The notes under the pieces are model-generated. The model was not told the origin of the DNA. It saw only the letters and a program-made list of their open reading frames with translations, and searched no databases. The position numbers were made by a program, and so were the translations under genes. DNA of 45,629 bases from Thiomicrorhabdus sediminis (lineage in GTDB: Bacteria; Pseudomonadota; Gammaproteobacteria; Thiomicrospirales; Thiomicrospiraceae), in the NCBI RefSeq assembly GCF_005885815.1, contig NZ_CP040602.1, positions 1 to 45,629 on the forward strand. Reading direction: 5' to 3'. Of the stretch, positions 1 to 10,521 are shown one piece after another. The first letter of the stretch is position 1. Each line of letters opens with the position of its first letter.

Positions 1-99
1 CTACGACTAGACATCTCAACTGGCCTAAATAAATAACTTAACCATGACAGGCATCTACAAGGTGCTTGGCCATGGCTTATAGCAGTAAGGATTAGCATC

Positions 100-1461
100 T
101 TGGCATCACTTTGGAATCAGGCGTTAAAACATTTGGAAAACGACCTCAACGGTCAGCAGTTCCATACATGGATTTTGCCATTACAAGCGATTGAAGAAGA
201 ATCATCGATTCGTTTGCTGGCACCCTCCACATTTATTCTTGACTGGGTAAACAAGCGCTTGATGGACAATATTCGCAATGCTATACACATTGTCGCACCA
301 ACCAACCCGCCGGAAATCCAACTGGAAATCGGCGACTATGTCCTCGACAATGTCGAAGAACCTGAGCCGACGGTTCCACAACCTCTGCAAACCAAGACCA
401 AAAAAGCCGAATCCAAAGCCGAAGCACCAAGCCACGGCATCAAAAGCAACCTAAACCCAAGTTTCACCTTTGAAACCTTTGTTGAGGGTAAAGCCAACCA
501 ACTGGCCGCAGCCGCGGCGCGACAGGTAGCGGAAAACCCGGGCGGCAGCTATAACCCGTTCTTTATCTACGGTGGTGTAGGGCTGGGTAAAACCCACTTG
601 ATGCACGCCATCGGTAATAAATTGATCAAAGACAACCCAAAAGCACGCGTGGTCTATCTGCACTCTGAACGTTTTGTTGCCGATATGGTCAATGCCTTGC
701 GCCACAATAAAATCGACGAATTCAAACGCTTCTACCGCTCATTGGATGCGCTGCTAATCGATGATATTCAGTTCTTTGCCAATAAAGAACAGTCTCAGGA
801 AGAGTTTTTTCATACCTTTAATACTTTATTAGAAGGCAATAAGCAGGTAATCTTAACCAGTGACCGTTTCCCTAAGGAAGTGGACGGTTTGGAAGACCGG
901 CTCAAATCACGTTTCGGCTGGGGCTTGACGATAGCGGTCGAACCGCCTGAATTCGAGATGCGTGTTGCAATCTTATTGAAAAAAGCGGCTGAGTTTAATG
1001 TCGTACTGCCGGATGAAGTGGCCTTTTTTATCGCCAAACGTCTGCGCGGCAATGTTCGTGACCTGGAAGGCGCGCTAAAACGTGTCGGTGCCTATGCCCA
1101 GTTCACTCAGCAAACGCTGACCGTCGATATTGTTAAAGAGGCCTTAAAGGACCTTCTCGCTCTACAGCAGAAGATGGTCACCTTGGAAAACATACAAAAA
1201 ACCGTTGCCGACTATTATAAAATTCGCGTAGCGGATATACTGTCAAAGCGCCGTTCGCGCAATGTCGCGCGACCACGACAGATTGCCATGGCAATTGCCA
1301 AAGAGTTGACGAACCATAGTCTTCCGGAAATTGGTGATGCATTTGGCGGGCGTGACCATACTACAGTGTTACATGCAGTTCGTAAGGTGAAAGAGCTGCG
1401 CGAAACCGATCATCATATTGATGAAGATTTTAATAGTTTAGTTCGAATCATTACCAATTAA
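100..1461 (+). CDS. dnaA: Chromosomal replication initiator protein DnaA
   Basis: DnaA binds DnaA boxes and melts the origin to start replication. The 453-residue protein has the family's usual four-part layout: an N-terminal domain (about 1-75), a variable charged linker (about 85-115), an AAA+ ATPase core and a C-terminal DNA-binding domain. The Walker A motif GGVGLGKT is at residues 158-165, the Walker B region LLIDDIQFF starts near 218, and the DnaA signature GGRDHTTV is at 416-423. The start is a TTG codon with the ribosome-binding sequence AGTAAGG at 84-90; no ATG gives a better N-terminus. dnaN follows after 24 bp, so the two are probably co-transcribed. The 99 bp upstream contain no DnaA box that I can see. 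Identity is certain. Confidence 0.98.
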   Translation: MASLWNQALKHLENDLNGQQFHTWILPLQAIEEESSIRLLAPSTFILDWVNKRLMDNIRNAIHIVAPTNPPEIQLEIGDYVLDNVEEPEPTVPQPLQTKTKKAESKAEAPSHGIKSNLNPSFTFETFVEGKANQLAAAAARQVAENPGGSYNPFFIYGGVGLGKTHLMHAIGNKLIKDNPKARVVYLHSERFVADMVNALRHNKIDEFKRFYRSLDALLIDDIQFFANKEQSQEEFFHTFNTLLEGNKQVILTSDRFPKEVDGLEDRLKSRFGWGLTIAVEPPEFEMRVAILLKKAAEFNVVLPDEVAFFIAKRLRGNVRDLEGALKRVGAYAQFTQQTLTVDIVKEALKDLLALQQKMVTLENIQKTVADYYKIRVADILSKRRSRNVARPRQIAMAIAKELTNHSLPEIGDAFGGRDHTTVLHAVRKVKELRETDHHIDEDFNSLVRIITN

Positions 1462-1485
1462 TAAATCAGGGAAAGGCAACTCGGC

Positions 1486-2595
1486 ATGAAAATCACTTTA
1501 ACGCGTGAAAACCTTTTAAAAGTCTTGCAAACCGTCGGCGGCGTGGTCGAAAAAAGACAAACCATGCCCATTTTAGGTAATGTCCTGTTTCAGGTATCGG
1601 AAAACACCCTAACCGTTACCGCTTCAGACTTAGAAATCGAAACCCGTGCGCAAACCGAACTGGAATCCTGCGAAGTCAGTCAGTTCGCCATTACGCTGCC
1701 GGCAATGAAACTGATTAATATCGTACGCTCTCTACCTGATGGCCTGACCATTGTCCTCGACTTTGAAGAGTCGCGTTGTACCCTGTCTGCCGGTCGTTCC
1801 CGCTTTAAGTTGTCGACCCTTCCGGCAGAAGATTTCCCAACTATCGATTTGACACAAACCGATATGTCATTCGCTCTATCGCAACATCAGTTGAAGCAGT
1901 TGATCGCCCATTCAAGCTTTGCCATGGCAAGCCAGGATGTGCGTTTTTACCTGAACGGTATGCTGTTTGATATCAGCAACCAAGCTCTGCGCGTGGTTGC
2001 GACTGACGGACACCGTCTATCGACCTGCTCGACCAACTTGGCAATTGACGGCCTGACCCCAACGCAGGCAATCCTGCCTCGTAAAGGGGTATTGGAACTG
2101 TCGAAGCTAATCGGTGATGACGATGCGCTAATCGAATTCGCGCTGGCGAAAAACTACCTGACCGTTCAATTCGAAGAGACTGTCTTTACCTGTAAGTTGG
2201 TTGACGGTCGTTTCCCGGATTACCGTCGCGTGATTCCAAGCACCAACGATCAAATGATCCAGACAGACCGCGAATTGTTACGCAGCCTGTTACAGCGTGC
2301 GTCGATCCTGTCCAACGATAAATTCAAAGGCATTCGTCTGGTACTGAGCAATAACCTGCTTGCAGTTAATGCCTCGAACAGCGAACAAGACGAATCCCAT
2401 GAAGATATGGCGATCGACTATCAGGGTTCGGAAATGGAAATCGGTTTCAATGTGAACTATATCCTTGATGTGTTGAACTCGATGTCCGAGGACTGTGTCA
2501 CATTGCAATTGAAAGACGCCAACAGCAGCTGTTTGATTGAAGCCAATACCGATGCATGTCACTGCCAGCACGTCATTATGCCGATGCGCCTGTAG
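1486..2595 (+). CDS. dnaN: DNA polymerase III beta subunit (sliding clamp)
   Basis: This is the ring-shaped processivity clamp that tethers DNA polymerases and many repair proteins to DNA. The length, 369 residues, is close to the roughly 366 typical of the family. The N-terminus MKITLTRENLLKVLQTVGGV and the C-terminal end HVIMPMRL are both characteristic; the C-terminal MPMRL residues lie at the partner-binding pocket. It sits directly after dnaA with the ribosome-binding stretch AGGGAAAGG, the standard gammaproteobacterial order. Unusually, recF does not follow directly: a metal-efflux gene lies between them. Confidence 0.98.
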   Translation: MKITLTRENLLKVLQTVGGVVEKRQTMPILGNVLFQVSENTLTVTASDLEIETRAQTELESCEVSQFAITLPAMKLINIVRSLPDGLTIVLDFEESRCTLSAGRSRFKLSTLPAEDFPTIDLTQTDMSFALSQHQLKQLIAHSSFAMASQDVRFYLNGMLFDISNQALRVVATDGHRLSTCSTNLAIDGLTPTQAILPRKGVLELSKLIGDDDALIEFALAKNYLTVQFEETVFTCKLVDGRFPDYRRVIPSTNDQMIQTDRELLRSLLQRASILSNDKFKGIRLVLSNNLLAVNASNSEQDESHEDMAIDYQGSEMEIGFNVNYILDVLNSMSEDCVTLQLKDANSSCLIEANTDACHCQHVIMPMRL

Positions 2596-2613
2596 TCTTA
2601 AATACGCCTGCTT

Positions 2614-3513
2614 ATGAAAAAAGCAAAGTTAATTCGTATCGCCACCTATGCTTCGGTATTGGTGGCGGTTTTGTTACTACTACTGAAAACCTATGCTTGG
2701 TGGCAAACCGACTCGGTCAGTATTCTGGCATCCTTACTCGATTCCGGACTGGATATCGCCGCTTCGGTGATGATCGCTTTTGCGGTCTATATCGCCCAGC
2801 AACCGGCCGATAACGAACACCGTTTCGGTCATGGCAAGGCCGAACCACTTGCTTCTCTGGCACAAAGTGTCTTTATCGGCGGCTCCGCCGTCTATCTGAT
2901 TCTGTATTCGATTGAACGTCTTTGGAACCCGCAAGAGATTATCGATATTGATTTGGGTCTGCTGGTAATGAGCATCTCATTACTGGTTACCATCGTGTTG
3001 GTGCTGTTCCAGCGCTACGTGATTCGTCAAACCCAGTCCACCGCAATTGAAGCCGATTCACTGCATTATCTGTCCGATGTGTTGGCCAACATCTTGATTA
3101 TCGTCTCTTTGCTGTTAAGCGCTTACCAGTGGCTTGACCCGATTCTGGCAATTCTGATCGGCGTATGGATTCTCTATTCGGCCTTCGGCCTAGGCAAAAA
3201 AGCCGGAAACCAGCTACTCGACCACGAGCTGCCGGAAACGGTTCGTCAGCAGATACGTACAATCGTTTTGGCCACACCCGGTGTACAAGGCATGAACGAT
3301 TTGCGTACCTACCGTTCCGGTCCAAACAGTTTTGTCCAATTTGATTTGGAGCTGAACGATCACCTCACACTGGTGGAAAGCCACAATATCGCCGAAAAGG
3401 TCACCAATCGGCTACTCGCCGAATTTGATGACATGGATGTGATGATTCACCAAGAGCCGGTCAGCTTACGCCACGATGAAGCCCATCATAACTGGGGTCA
3501 TGAAATTCAATGA
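2614..3513 (+). CDS. fieF: Cation diffusion facilitator (FieF/YiiP-type divalent metal efflux)
   Basis: This is an inner-membrane exporter of divalent metals (iron or zinc in characterised YiiP homologues) driven by proton antiport. The 299-residue protein matches YiiP in length and layout: six membrane segments (about 10-210) and a cytoplasmic C-terminal domain. The transport-site residues are visible as D43 and D47 (DSGLD) and H151 and D155 (LHYLSD), equivalent to D45, D49, H153 and D157 of E. coli YiiP. The motif HRFGHGKAEPLASLAQ is also typical. Its stop overlaps the recF start (ATGA), implying translational coupling inside the dnaN-recF operon, an odd setting for a transporter. The actual metal is not decided by the sequence. 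Confidence 0.92.
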   Translation: MKKAKLIRIATYASVLVAVLLLLLKTYAWWQTDSVSILASLLDSGLDIAASVMIAFAVYIAQQPADNEHRFGHGKAEPLASLAQSVFIGGSAVYLILYSIERLWNPQEIIDIDLGLLVMSISLLVTIVLVLFQRYVIRQTQSTAIEADSLHYLSDVLANILIIVSLLLSAYQWLDPILAILIGVWILYSAFGLGKKAGNQLLDHELPETVRQQIRTIVLATPGVQGMNDLRTYRSGPNSFVQFDLELNDHLTLVESHNIAEKVTNRLLAEFDDMDVMIHQEPVSLRHDEAHHNWGHEIQ

Positions 3514-4604
3514 CGCAGCTGTTACAGCTTAATATAGAACAGTTCCGTAATTGCCAATCAAGCCACTTCCAACTCAGCAAAGGGCTTAATCTAATTATCG
3601 GAGAAAATGCCGCCGGCAAAACCGCCATAATTGAGGCCGTCTGGCTATTGGCGACCGGTCGCTCGTTCCGTTCACAAAAAAATCATCACCTGATTCGCCA
3701 CCAACAAAGTCAGTGTACCCTGTTTGCCGAAGTTGCCAGCTCAACCGATACCGACAAACGCCATAAGCTTGGTATGCAAAAATCGGCTGACAGCACCTTA
3801 TTACGTGTTGATGGCGACAACGTTAAATCACAAACCGAATTGGCCAAACTCTTGCCGATCCAATTACTCACCCCGGAAAGCCATAAACTGCTTGAGGAAG
3901 GTCCTAAGGCACGCCGTCAATTTATGGATTGGGGCTGTTTTCACCAATGGCCGGAATTTATGCCGCCATGGCGTAATTATCAACGCGCACTGAAACAGCG
4001 TAATCAGGCACTGAAGAAAAAACTGCCCGCGGCGCAAATCCAGCTGTGGGATCAGATTCTGGTCGATAGCGCCTTACAGGTGGATCAATACCGTCGTCAA
4101 TATATCGACGACCTGACCCCTTATCTGGTGACATTCTGCCAAGCGTTGATGCCTGAAATCGAATTTGAGGTGCGCTGTCACTATCGTGCCGGCTGGCCGA
4201 AAAATACCGAGGACCTGAGTGCCTTATTGCAAGCCAACCTGATCAAGGACCAGCAGTTGGGGCATACCCAATACGGTGCCCACAGAGCCGATATCCGCTT
4301 TAGGTTCAATAATCAGGAGGCGATGCAGATACTCTCACGTGGACAACAAAAACTCTTTGTCTGTGCGCTGCTTCTGGCGCAAGCCAGCCTGCATGAGAAG
4401 GTGGTCAATGAACCGGTGATTATGCTGATTGACGACCTGCCGGCCGAGCTTGATGCCAACCACAGACTGAAGCTGCTTGAACTCCTGCAGCTATTAAATA
4501 TTCAGCATATTATCACCACTACGGCACAAGATTTAATTCCAATATTGGATGCCGAAACAACCGCCATCTGGCAAATCCGTAAAGGCCAAGTCAGTGCGCA
4601 ATAA
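3510..4604 (+). CDS. recF: DNA replication and repair protein RecF
   Basis: RecF is an SMC-like ABC ATPase that helps load RecA at gaps and stalled forks, together with RecO and RecR. The 364-residue protein carries the Walker A motif GENAAGKT at residues 31-38, the ABC signature LSRGQQK near 275, and a Walker B region (MLIDDLPAELD) near the C-terminus. The start ATG overlaps the stop of the upstream efflux gene by 4 bp. The usual neighbour gyrB lies about 2.3 kb further on, beyond three unrelated genes, so the classical dnaA-dnaN-recF-gyrB cluster is conserved in order but not in contiguity. Confidence 0.97.
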   Translation: MTQLLQLNIEQFRNCQSSHFQLSKGLNLIIGENAAGKTAIIEAVWLLATGRSFRSQKNHHLIRHQQSQCTLFAEVASSTDTDKRHKLGMQKSADSTLLRVDGDNVKSQTELAKLLPIQLLTPESHKLLEEGPKARRQFMDWGCFHQWPEFMPPWRNYQRALKQRNQALKKKLPAAQIQLWDQILVDSALQVDQYRRQYIDDLTPYLVTFCQALMPEIEFEVRCHYRAGWPKNTEDLSALLQANLIKDQQLGHTQYGAHRADIRFRFNNQEAMQILSRGQQKLFVCALLLAQASLHEKVVNEPVIMLIDDLPAELDANHRLKLLELLQLLNIQHIITTTAQDLIPILDAETTAIWQIRKGQVSAQ

Positions 4605-4684
4605 AACATCCAGAGGGTACACTGAACCAAATAAATACGGCTTGTTAATTAGCTAAGACATTCTATTCACCCTATCCGCTATTC

Positions 4685-4693
4685 TGCTAGAAT
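4685..4693 (+). promoter_or_regulatory. Candidate extended -10 promoter for the small membrane protein gene
   Basis: The 127 bp between recF and the next gene contain TGCTAGAAT (4685-4693), an extended -10 element, 38 bp before the ATG at 4732. The -35 region (about 4664-4669) is poor, as expected for extended -10 promoters. No other structured element is obvious in this gap. Confidence 0.4.
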
Positions 4694-4731
4694 CGATACA
4701 GACAAGATCACCCGTTTACAGGAAAACTTTT

Positions 4732-5109
4732 ATGAGCGAAGAAGTACAGAATACTCCACTAGAAAACACCAATAGCCCGGTAGAAAATACCACCATCCCA
4801 ACCATTATCTATGTGTTGTTTATTGCCAATTTGATTATTCCCTTCACCAGTCTGATTGCCGTAATCATGGCTTACATCAATAAGGGCGGCAACAGCGATT
4901 ACCTGGAAACCCATTACCGTTTTCAAATTCGTACTTTCTGGATTGGCCTGCTGTATGTAATCGTTGGAGCCTTATTGACGGTTGTCATGATCGGCTGGTT
5001 GATTATTCTGTTCTATATCATCTGGCTGATTATCCGCGCCGCCAAAGGCATTAAACTGCTCGGTCAAAAACAACCTGTCCCAGACCCTGCAAGCTGGATG
5101 TTCGGCTAA
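4732..5109 (+). CDS. Small membrane protein, DUF4870-like
   Basis: This is a 125-residue predicted inner-membrane protein of unknown function. A hydrophilic N-terminal stretch of about 23 residues rich in Asn, Glu and Thr is followed by about three hydrophobic segments (roughly 24-45, 65-85 and 87-105). A conserved-looking polar loop contains HYRFQIRTFWIG. The layout and the loop resemble the DUF4870 family of small bacterial membrane proteins; this is recognition by pattern only. It has its own likely promoter and is followed by a strong terminator, so it appears monocistronic. No function can be inferred from the neighbours. Confidence 0.75.
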   Translation: MSEEVQNTPLENTNSPVENTTIPTIIYVLFIANLIIPFTSLIAVIMAYINKGGNSDYLETHYRFQIRTFWIGLLYVIVGALLTVVMIGWLIILFYIIWLIIRAAKGIKLLGQKQPVPDPASWMFG

Positions 5110-5128
5110 CCTCCATACCCTCTTATTG

Positions 5129-5152
5129 AAAAGCCGCTAATGCGGCTTTTTT
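5129..5152 (+). terminator. Rho-independent terminator after the DUF4870-like gene
   Basis: A perfect 9-bp stem, AAAAGCCGC / GCGGCTTTT, with the loop TAAT is followed by a T-rich run. It lies 20 bp after the stop codon at 5109 and, with the A run on its left side, could work in both directions. Confidence 0.85.
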
Positions 5153-5220
5153 ATTATTGGGCTTGATTCCATTGGCAAACCACTCAATAATGGCTAAAAC
5201 CCTATGGAGGACAGTGGCCG

Positions 5221-6102
5221 ATGCAAACCGTGCGTTTTAAACAGGTCGATGTTTTTAGCAATGAACGTTATAAGGGCAACCCTGTTGCCGTGGTCTTAGA
5301 GGCTCATGGTTTAAGTTCCGAGCAGATGCAAGCGGTTGCCAATTGGACCAATCTTTCCGAAACCACTTTTGTTCTACCTCCCACTGAAACCACTGCGGAC
5401 TATCAGGTGAGAATCTTCACCCCGCAAGGTGAATTACCATTTGCCGGCCACCCTACTTTGGGTACCGCCCACGCTTTACTTGAATCGGGTATGATTGCTT
5501 TGCCGCAAAACGGTCGTATTATCCAGCAGTGTAAAGCAGGATTAATCACTTTGGATGTCAAGGTCGATAATACCGAACAGTATCACATCGCCTTTTCACT
5601 TCCGAGGGAGAAAATCACCGCTTTGTCTGCCGGCCAGAGCAAGCAGTTCGCGGCTTTGATGAATTGTCAGTGCGACAGCCAACACCCTGCCACCATTATC
5701 GATACAGGACCGCAATGGGTCGTCATGCAGGCACAAAATGCCGATGCAGTATTGAATTGCCAACCCGACTTTGCCCAGCTCAAAAAGCACAGTTCCGCAC
5801 TGCATATCACTGGAGTCACCATTTTTGGCCGCTACCCTGAAGGCTCTATCCATGACATAGAAGTGCGTTCATTTGCGCCAATCTGCGGTATTGATGAAGA
5901 CCCGGTTTGCGGCAGTGGCAATGGCAGTGTAGCAGCCTATATCCGGCACTATCAGCTGGCCTTTAAAAACCCGACTGCGATTCGCAGCTCCCAAGGACGG
6001 ATGCTGCAACGTAAAGGCCGGCTGGAATTACTTTTCACCGAAAACAATATCTGGATTCGCGGCCTTTCACACACTTGTATTGAAGGCATGATTTATATCT
6101 AA
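5221..6102 (+). CDS. PhzF family isomerase/epimerase-like protein
   Basis: This 293-residue protein belongs to the PhzF / diaminopimelate-epimerase-fold family. Members include the phenazine enzyme PhzF and many uncharacterised isomerases such as YddE. Visible family motifs are the N-terminal VDVFSNERYKGNPVAVVL, NLSETTFVLPP containing the catalytic Glu of PhzF, GHPTLGTAHALL, and the glycine-rich DPVCGSGNGSVAAYI near the C-terminus. The start ATG is preceded by a good GGAGG at a usable distance. No phenazine biosynthesis genes are nearby, so the substrate is unknown. It stands alone between two terminators. Confidence 0.88.
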   Translation: MQTVRFKQVDVFSNERYKGNPVAVVLEAHGLSSEQMQAVANWTNLSETTFVLPPTETTADYQVRIFTPQGELPFAGHPTLGTAHALLESGMIALPQNGRIIQQCKAGLITLDVKVDNTEQYHIAFSLPREKITALSAGQSKQFAALMNCQCDSQHPATIIDTGPQWVVMQAQNADAVLNCQPDFAQLKKHSSALHITGVTIFGRYPEGSIHDIEVRSFAPICGIDEDPVCGSGNGSVAAYIRHYQLAFKNPTAIRSSQGRMLQRKGRLELLFTENNIWIRGLSHTCIEGMIYI

Positions 6103-6114
6103 TCGACACATAAA

Positions 6115-6141
6115 AAAAGGCCGCAATAAATGCGACCTTTT
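6115..6141 (-). terminator. Terminator between convergent phzF-like and hsp20 genes
   Basis: The 11-bp arms at 6115-6125 and 6131-6141 flank the loop ATAAA. Read on the minus strand the only non-Watson-Crick pair is a G-U wobble, and the stem is followed by a run of seven T. Read on the plus strand the same position is a C-A mismatch. It should therefore work best for hsp20, and only weakly for the gene on the other strand. Confidence 0.75.
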
Positions 6142-6161
6142 CCCTAGTTTGCAATAATGAT

Positions 6162-6608
6162 CTAAGTGACTTTAACAGTTTTACTGCCGGTGCTGCGTTC
6201 CCGCTTCGGAATGACCACCTCGAGCACGCCATCTTCACAATTGGCACTGATATTTTCTGCATCGACACCATCTGGCAATGTAAAACTGCGTTCAAATTTA
6301 CCGTATTGACTCTCAACGCGATAATAGTCTTTTGCTTTCTTTTCATCCTTGGTTTTGCGTTCGCCACTGATGATTAAACGGTTATCTTTCAATTCCACCT
6401 TGATCGCGTCTTTTTTCACGCCGGGTAAATCCACTTCGACATGAAAAGCATAGTCGCCTTCTCTGGTATTCACCGCTGGAGCAAAACTGACCAAACCACT
6501 ACCTTCATCATCGGCCAGACTGACGGACATGGAATGCAGTCGTTTATCCAAATCACGAAATTCCTTAAAGGGGTCAAAACGGTTCATTGAGGGTAATAAC
6601 ATACTCAT
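6162..6608 (-). CDS. Small heat-shock protein, Hsp20 / alpha-crystallin family
   Basis: This is an ATP-independent holdase chaperone that binds unfolding proteins and passes them to DnaK/ClpB. The 148-residue protein has a short N-terminal region with the motif FDPFKEFRDLDKRL. An alpha-crystallin domain (about 45-138) follows, with VEVDLPGVKKDAIKVELKDN and the family signature GVLEVVIPK. The C-terminal tail is short, and VKV near the end may serve as the IXI-type oligomerisation motif. A near-consensus AAGGAGG ribosome-binding site precedes the ATG. It is transcribed divergently from gyrB across an AT-rich gap. Confidence 0.94.
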   Translation of the reverse strand: MSMLLPSMNRFDPFKEFRDLDKRLHSMSVSLADDEGSGLVSFAPAVNTREGDYAFHVEVDLPGVKKDAIKVELKDNRLIISGERKTKDEKKAKDYYRVESQYGKFERSFTLPDGVDAENISANCEDGVLEVVIPKRERSTGSKTVKVT

Positions 6609-9360
<2,752 letters not shown>

Positions 9361-9395
9361 AACCGACCCTCAACTGCAACAAATTTTGAATTTTA

Positions 9396-9420
9396 GGCGC
9401 TTTTAGTTTCTAATAGCGCC
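9396..9420 (+). repeat. Hairpin in the gyrB-prk gap
   Basis: Inverted arms GGCGCTTTTAG (9396-9406) and CTAATAGCGCC (9410-9420) form an 11-bp stem with one mismatch and a three-base loop. No T run follows, so it is not a standard terminator. It may protect the gyrB 3' end or act in the prk leader. Confidence 0.6.
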
Positions 9421-9503
9421 CATTCCAGATTTATAACTATTTAAAATCTAAACAAAACTCCCTCTTTCTGGGGCGAGTTTTATAAACTTTTAGGAGACTG
9501 TCT

Positions 9504-10434
9504 ATGTCAGTACAACACCCTATCGTTACCGTTACCGGTTCTTCCGGTGCAGGTACATCATTTGTAAAACGCGCTGTTGAAGCGATTTTTGCTCGTGAAA
9601 GCCTAAACGTAGCTATTATCGAAGGTGATAGCTTCCACAAGTATTCTCGTGTTGATATGCGTGCTAAGGTTGCAGAATCTAAAGAGAACGGTGGCCCGGT
9701 GCTAACTCACTTCTCTGAATATGCGAACGAATTCCAAAAGCTTGAAGAACTGTTCAAGACCTATAAAGAAACAGGTACTGGTCAGCGTCGTTACTACATC
9801 CACTCTGACGAAGAAGCGGATGAGCATAACGCCCGTCTAGGTACAGATTTGGTTCCTGGTGAATTCACACCTTGGGAAGACCTACCAGAAGGTACGGACA
9901 TTCTTTTCTACGAAGGTCTACACGGTATGGTTAAGCGTATGGATCACGGTCCTGAAGAAGGTAAATACGACGTGGCACAGCACGTTGACCTAGGTATCGG
10001 TGTTGCTCCGGTTGTAAACATCGAGTGGATGCAGAAAATCTACCGTGATACTTCTGAGCGTCCTTATTCAGTAGGTCAGGTACGTGACGTCATCATGGAA
10101 CGCATGGATGACTACATCGAGTACATCGTGCCTCAGTTCCACCGTACACACGTTAACTTCCAGCGTATTCCATTGGTTGATACTTCTGATCCATTTCTCA
10201 ACCCAGACTGAAACAGCGCCAATGGGTCCTGCTCCAGAAGATTCACTGGTTATCACTCACGTGCGTCACGACGAAGTCGATCTAAAGACGATCGTTGACA
10301 AGATCGAAGGTGCTTGGCTACAGAACGATCACACTATGATCTGTTCTGGTACCCAGATGGTTGACGCGATGGATATCATTATGACTCCGATCATCCAGAA
10401 ACTAATCGCTAAAAAACGTGCATCTATGGCTTAA
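9504..10434 (+). CDS. prk: Phosphoribulokinase, interrupted by a +1 frameshift near 10,190-10,210
   Basis: Phosphoribulokinase phosphorylates ribulose 5-phosphate to ribulose 1,5-bisphosphate, the CO2 acceptor of the Calvin cycle. The first frame (9504-10211) encodes 235 residues with the P-loop-like VTGSSGAGTSF, EGDSFHKYSRVDMR, and the proteobacterial stretch FYEGLHGMVKRMDHG; it ends at a TGA just after VDTSDPFLNPD. The rest of the protein (from about ETAPMGPAPEDSLVITH to the end at 10434) lies in the next frame. The total of 931 bp is one base too many, and removing one base gives a protein of about 309 residues. The extra base could be in TTT at 10194-10196 or the T at 10209. Codon use is biased as in highly expressed genes, which argues for a sequencing error over a dead gene. 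A good AGGAGA site precedes the start. Confidence 0.9.
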
Positions 10435-10458
10435 TCGCCGGTACAGATTAGCCTTAAT

Positions 10459-10486
10459 AAAAAAACCCGCTTTCGCGGGTTTTTTT
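10459..10486 (+). terminator. Terminator after phosphoribulokinase
   Basis: The stem ACCCGC / GCGGGT with loop TTTC is flanked by an A run on the left and a T run on the right. It lies about 25 bp after the prk stop and before the convergent DUF389 gene, and its symmetry suggests that it serves both. Confidence 0.88.
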
Positions 10487-10521
10487 ATACCTTGAATCCA
10501 CCGTTACTAATAATCCCTCAT

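Noticed and set aside
1..99. Possible oriC directly before dnaA
   Set aside because: I found no DnaA box or AT-rich repeat in these 99 bp. The origin could still lie further upstream outside the window.
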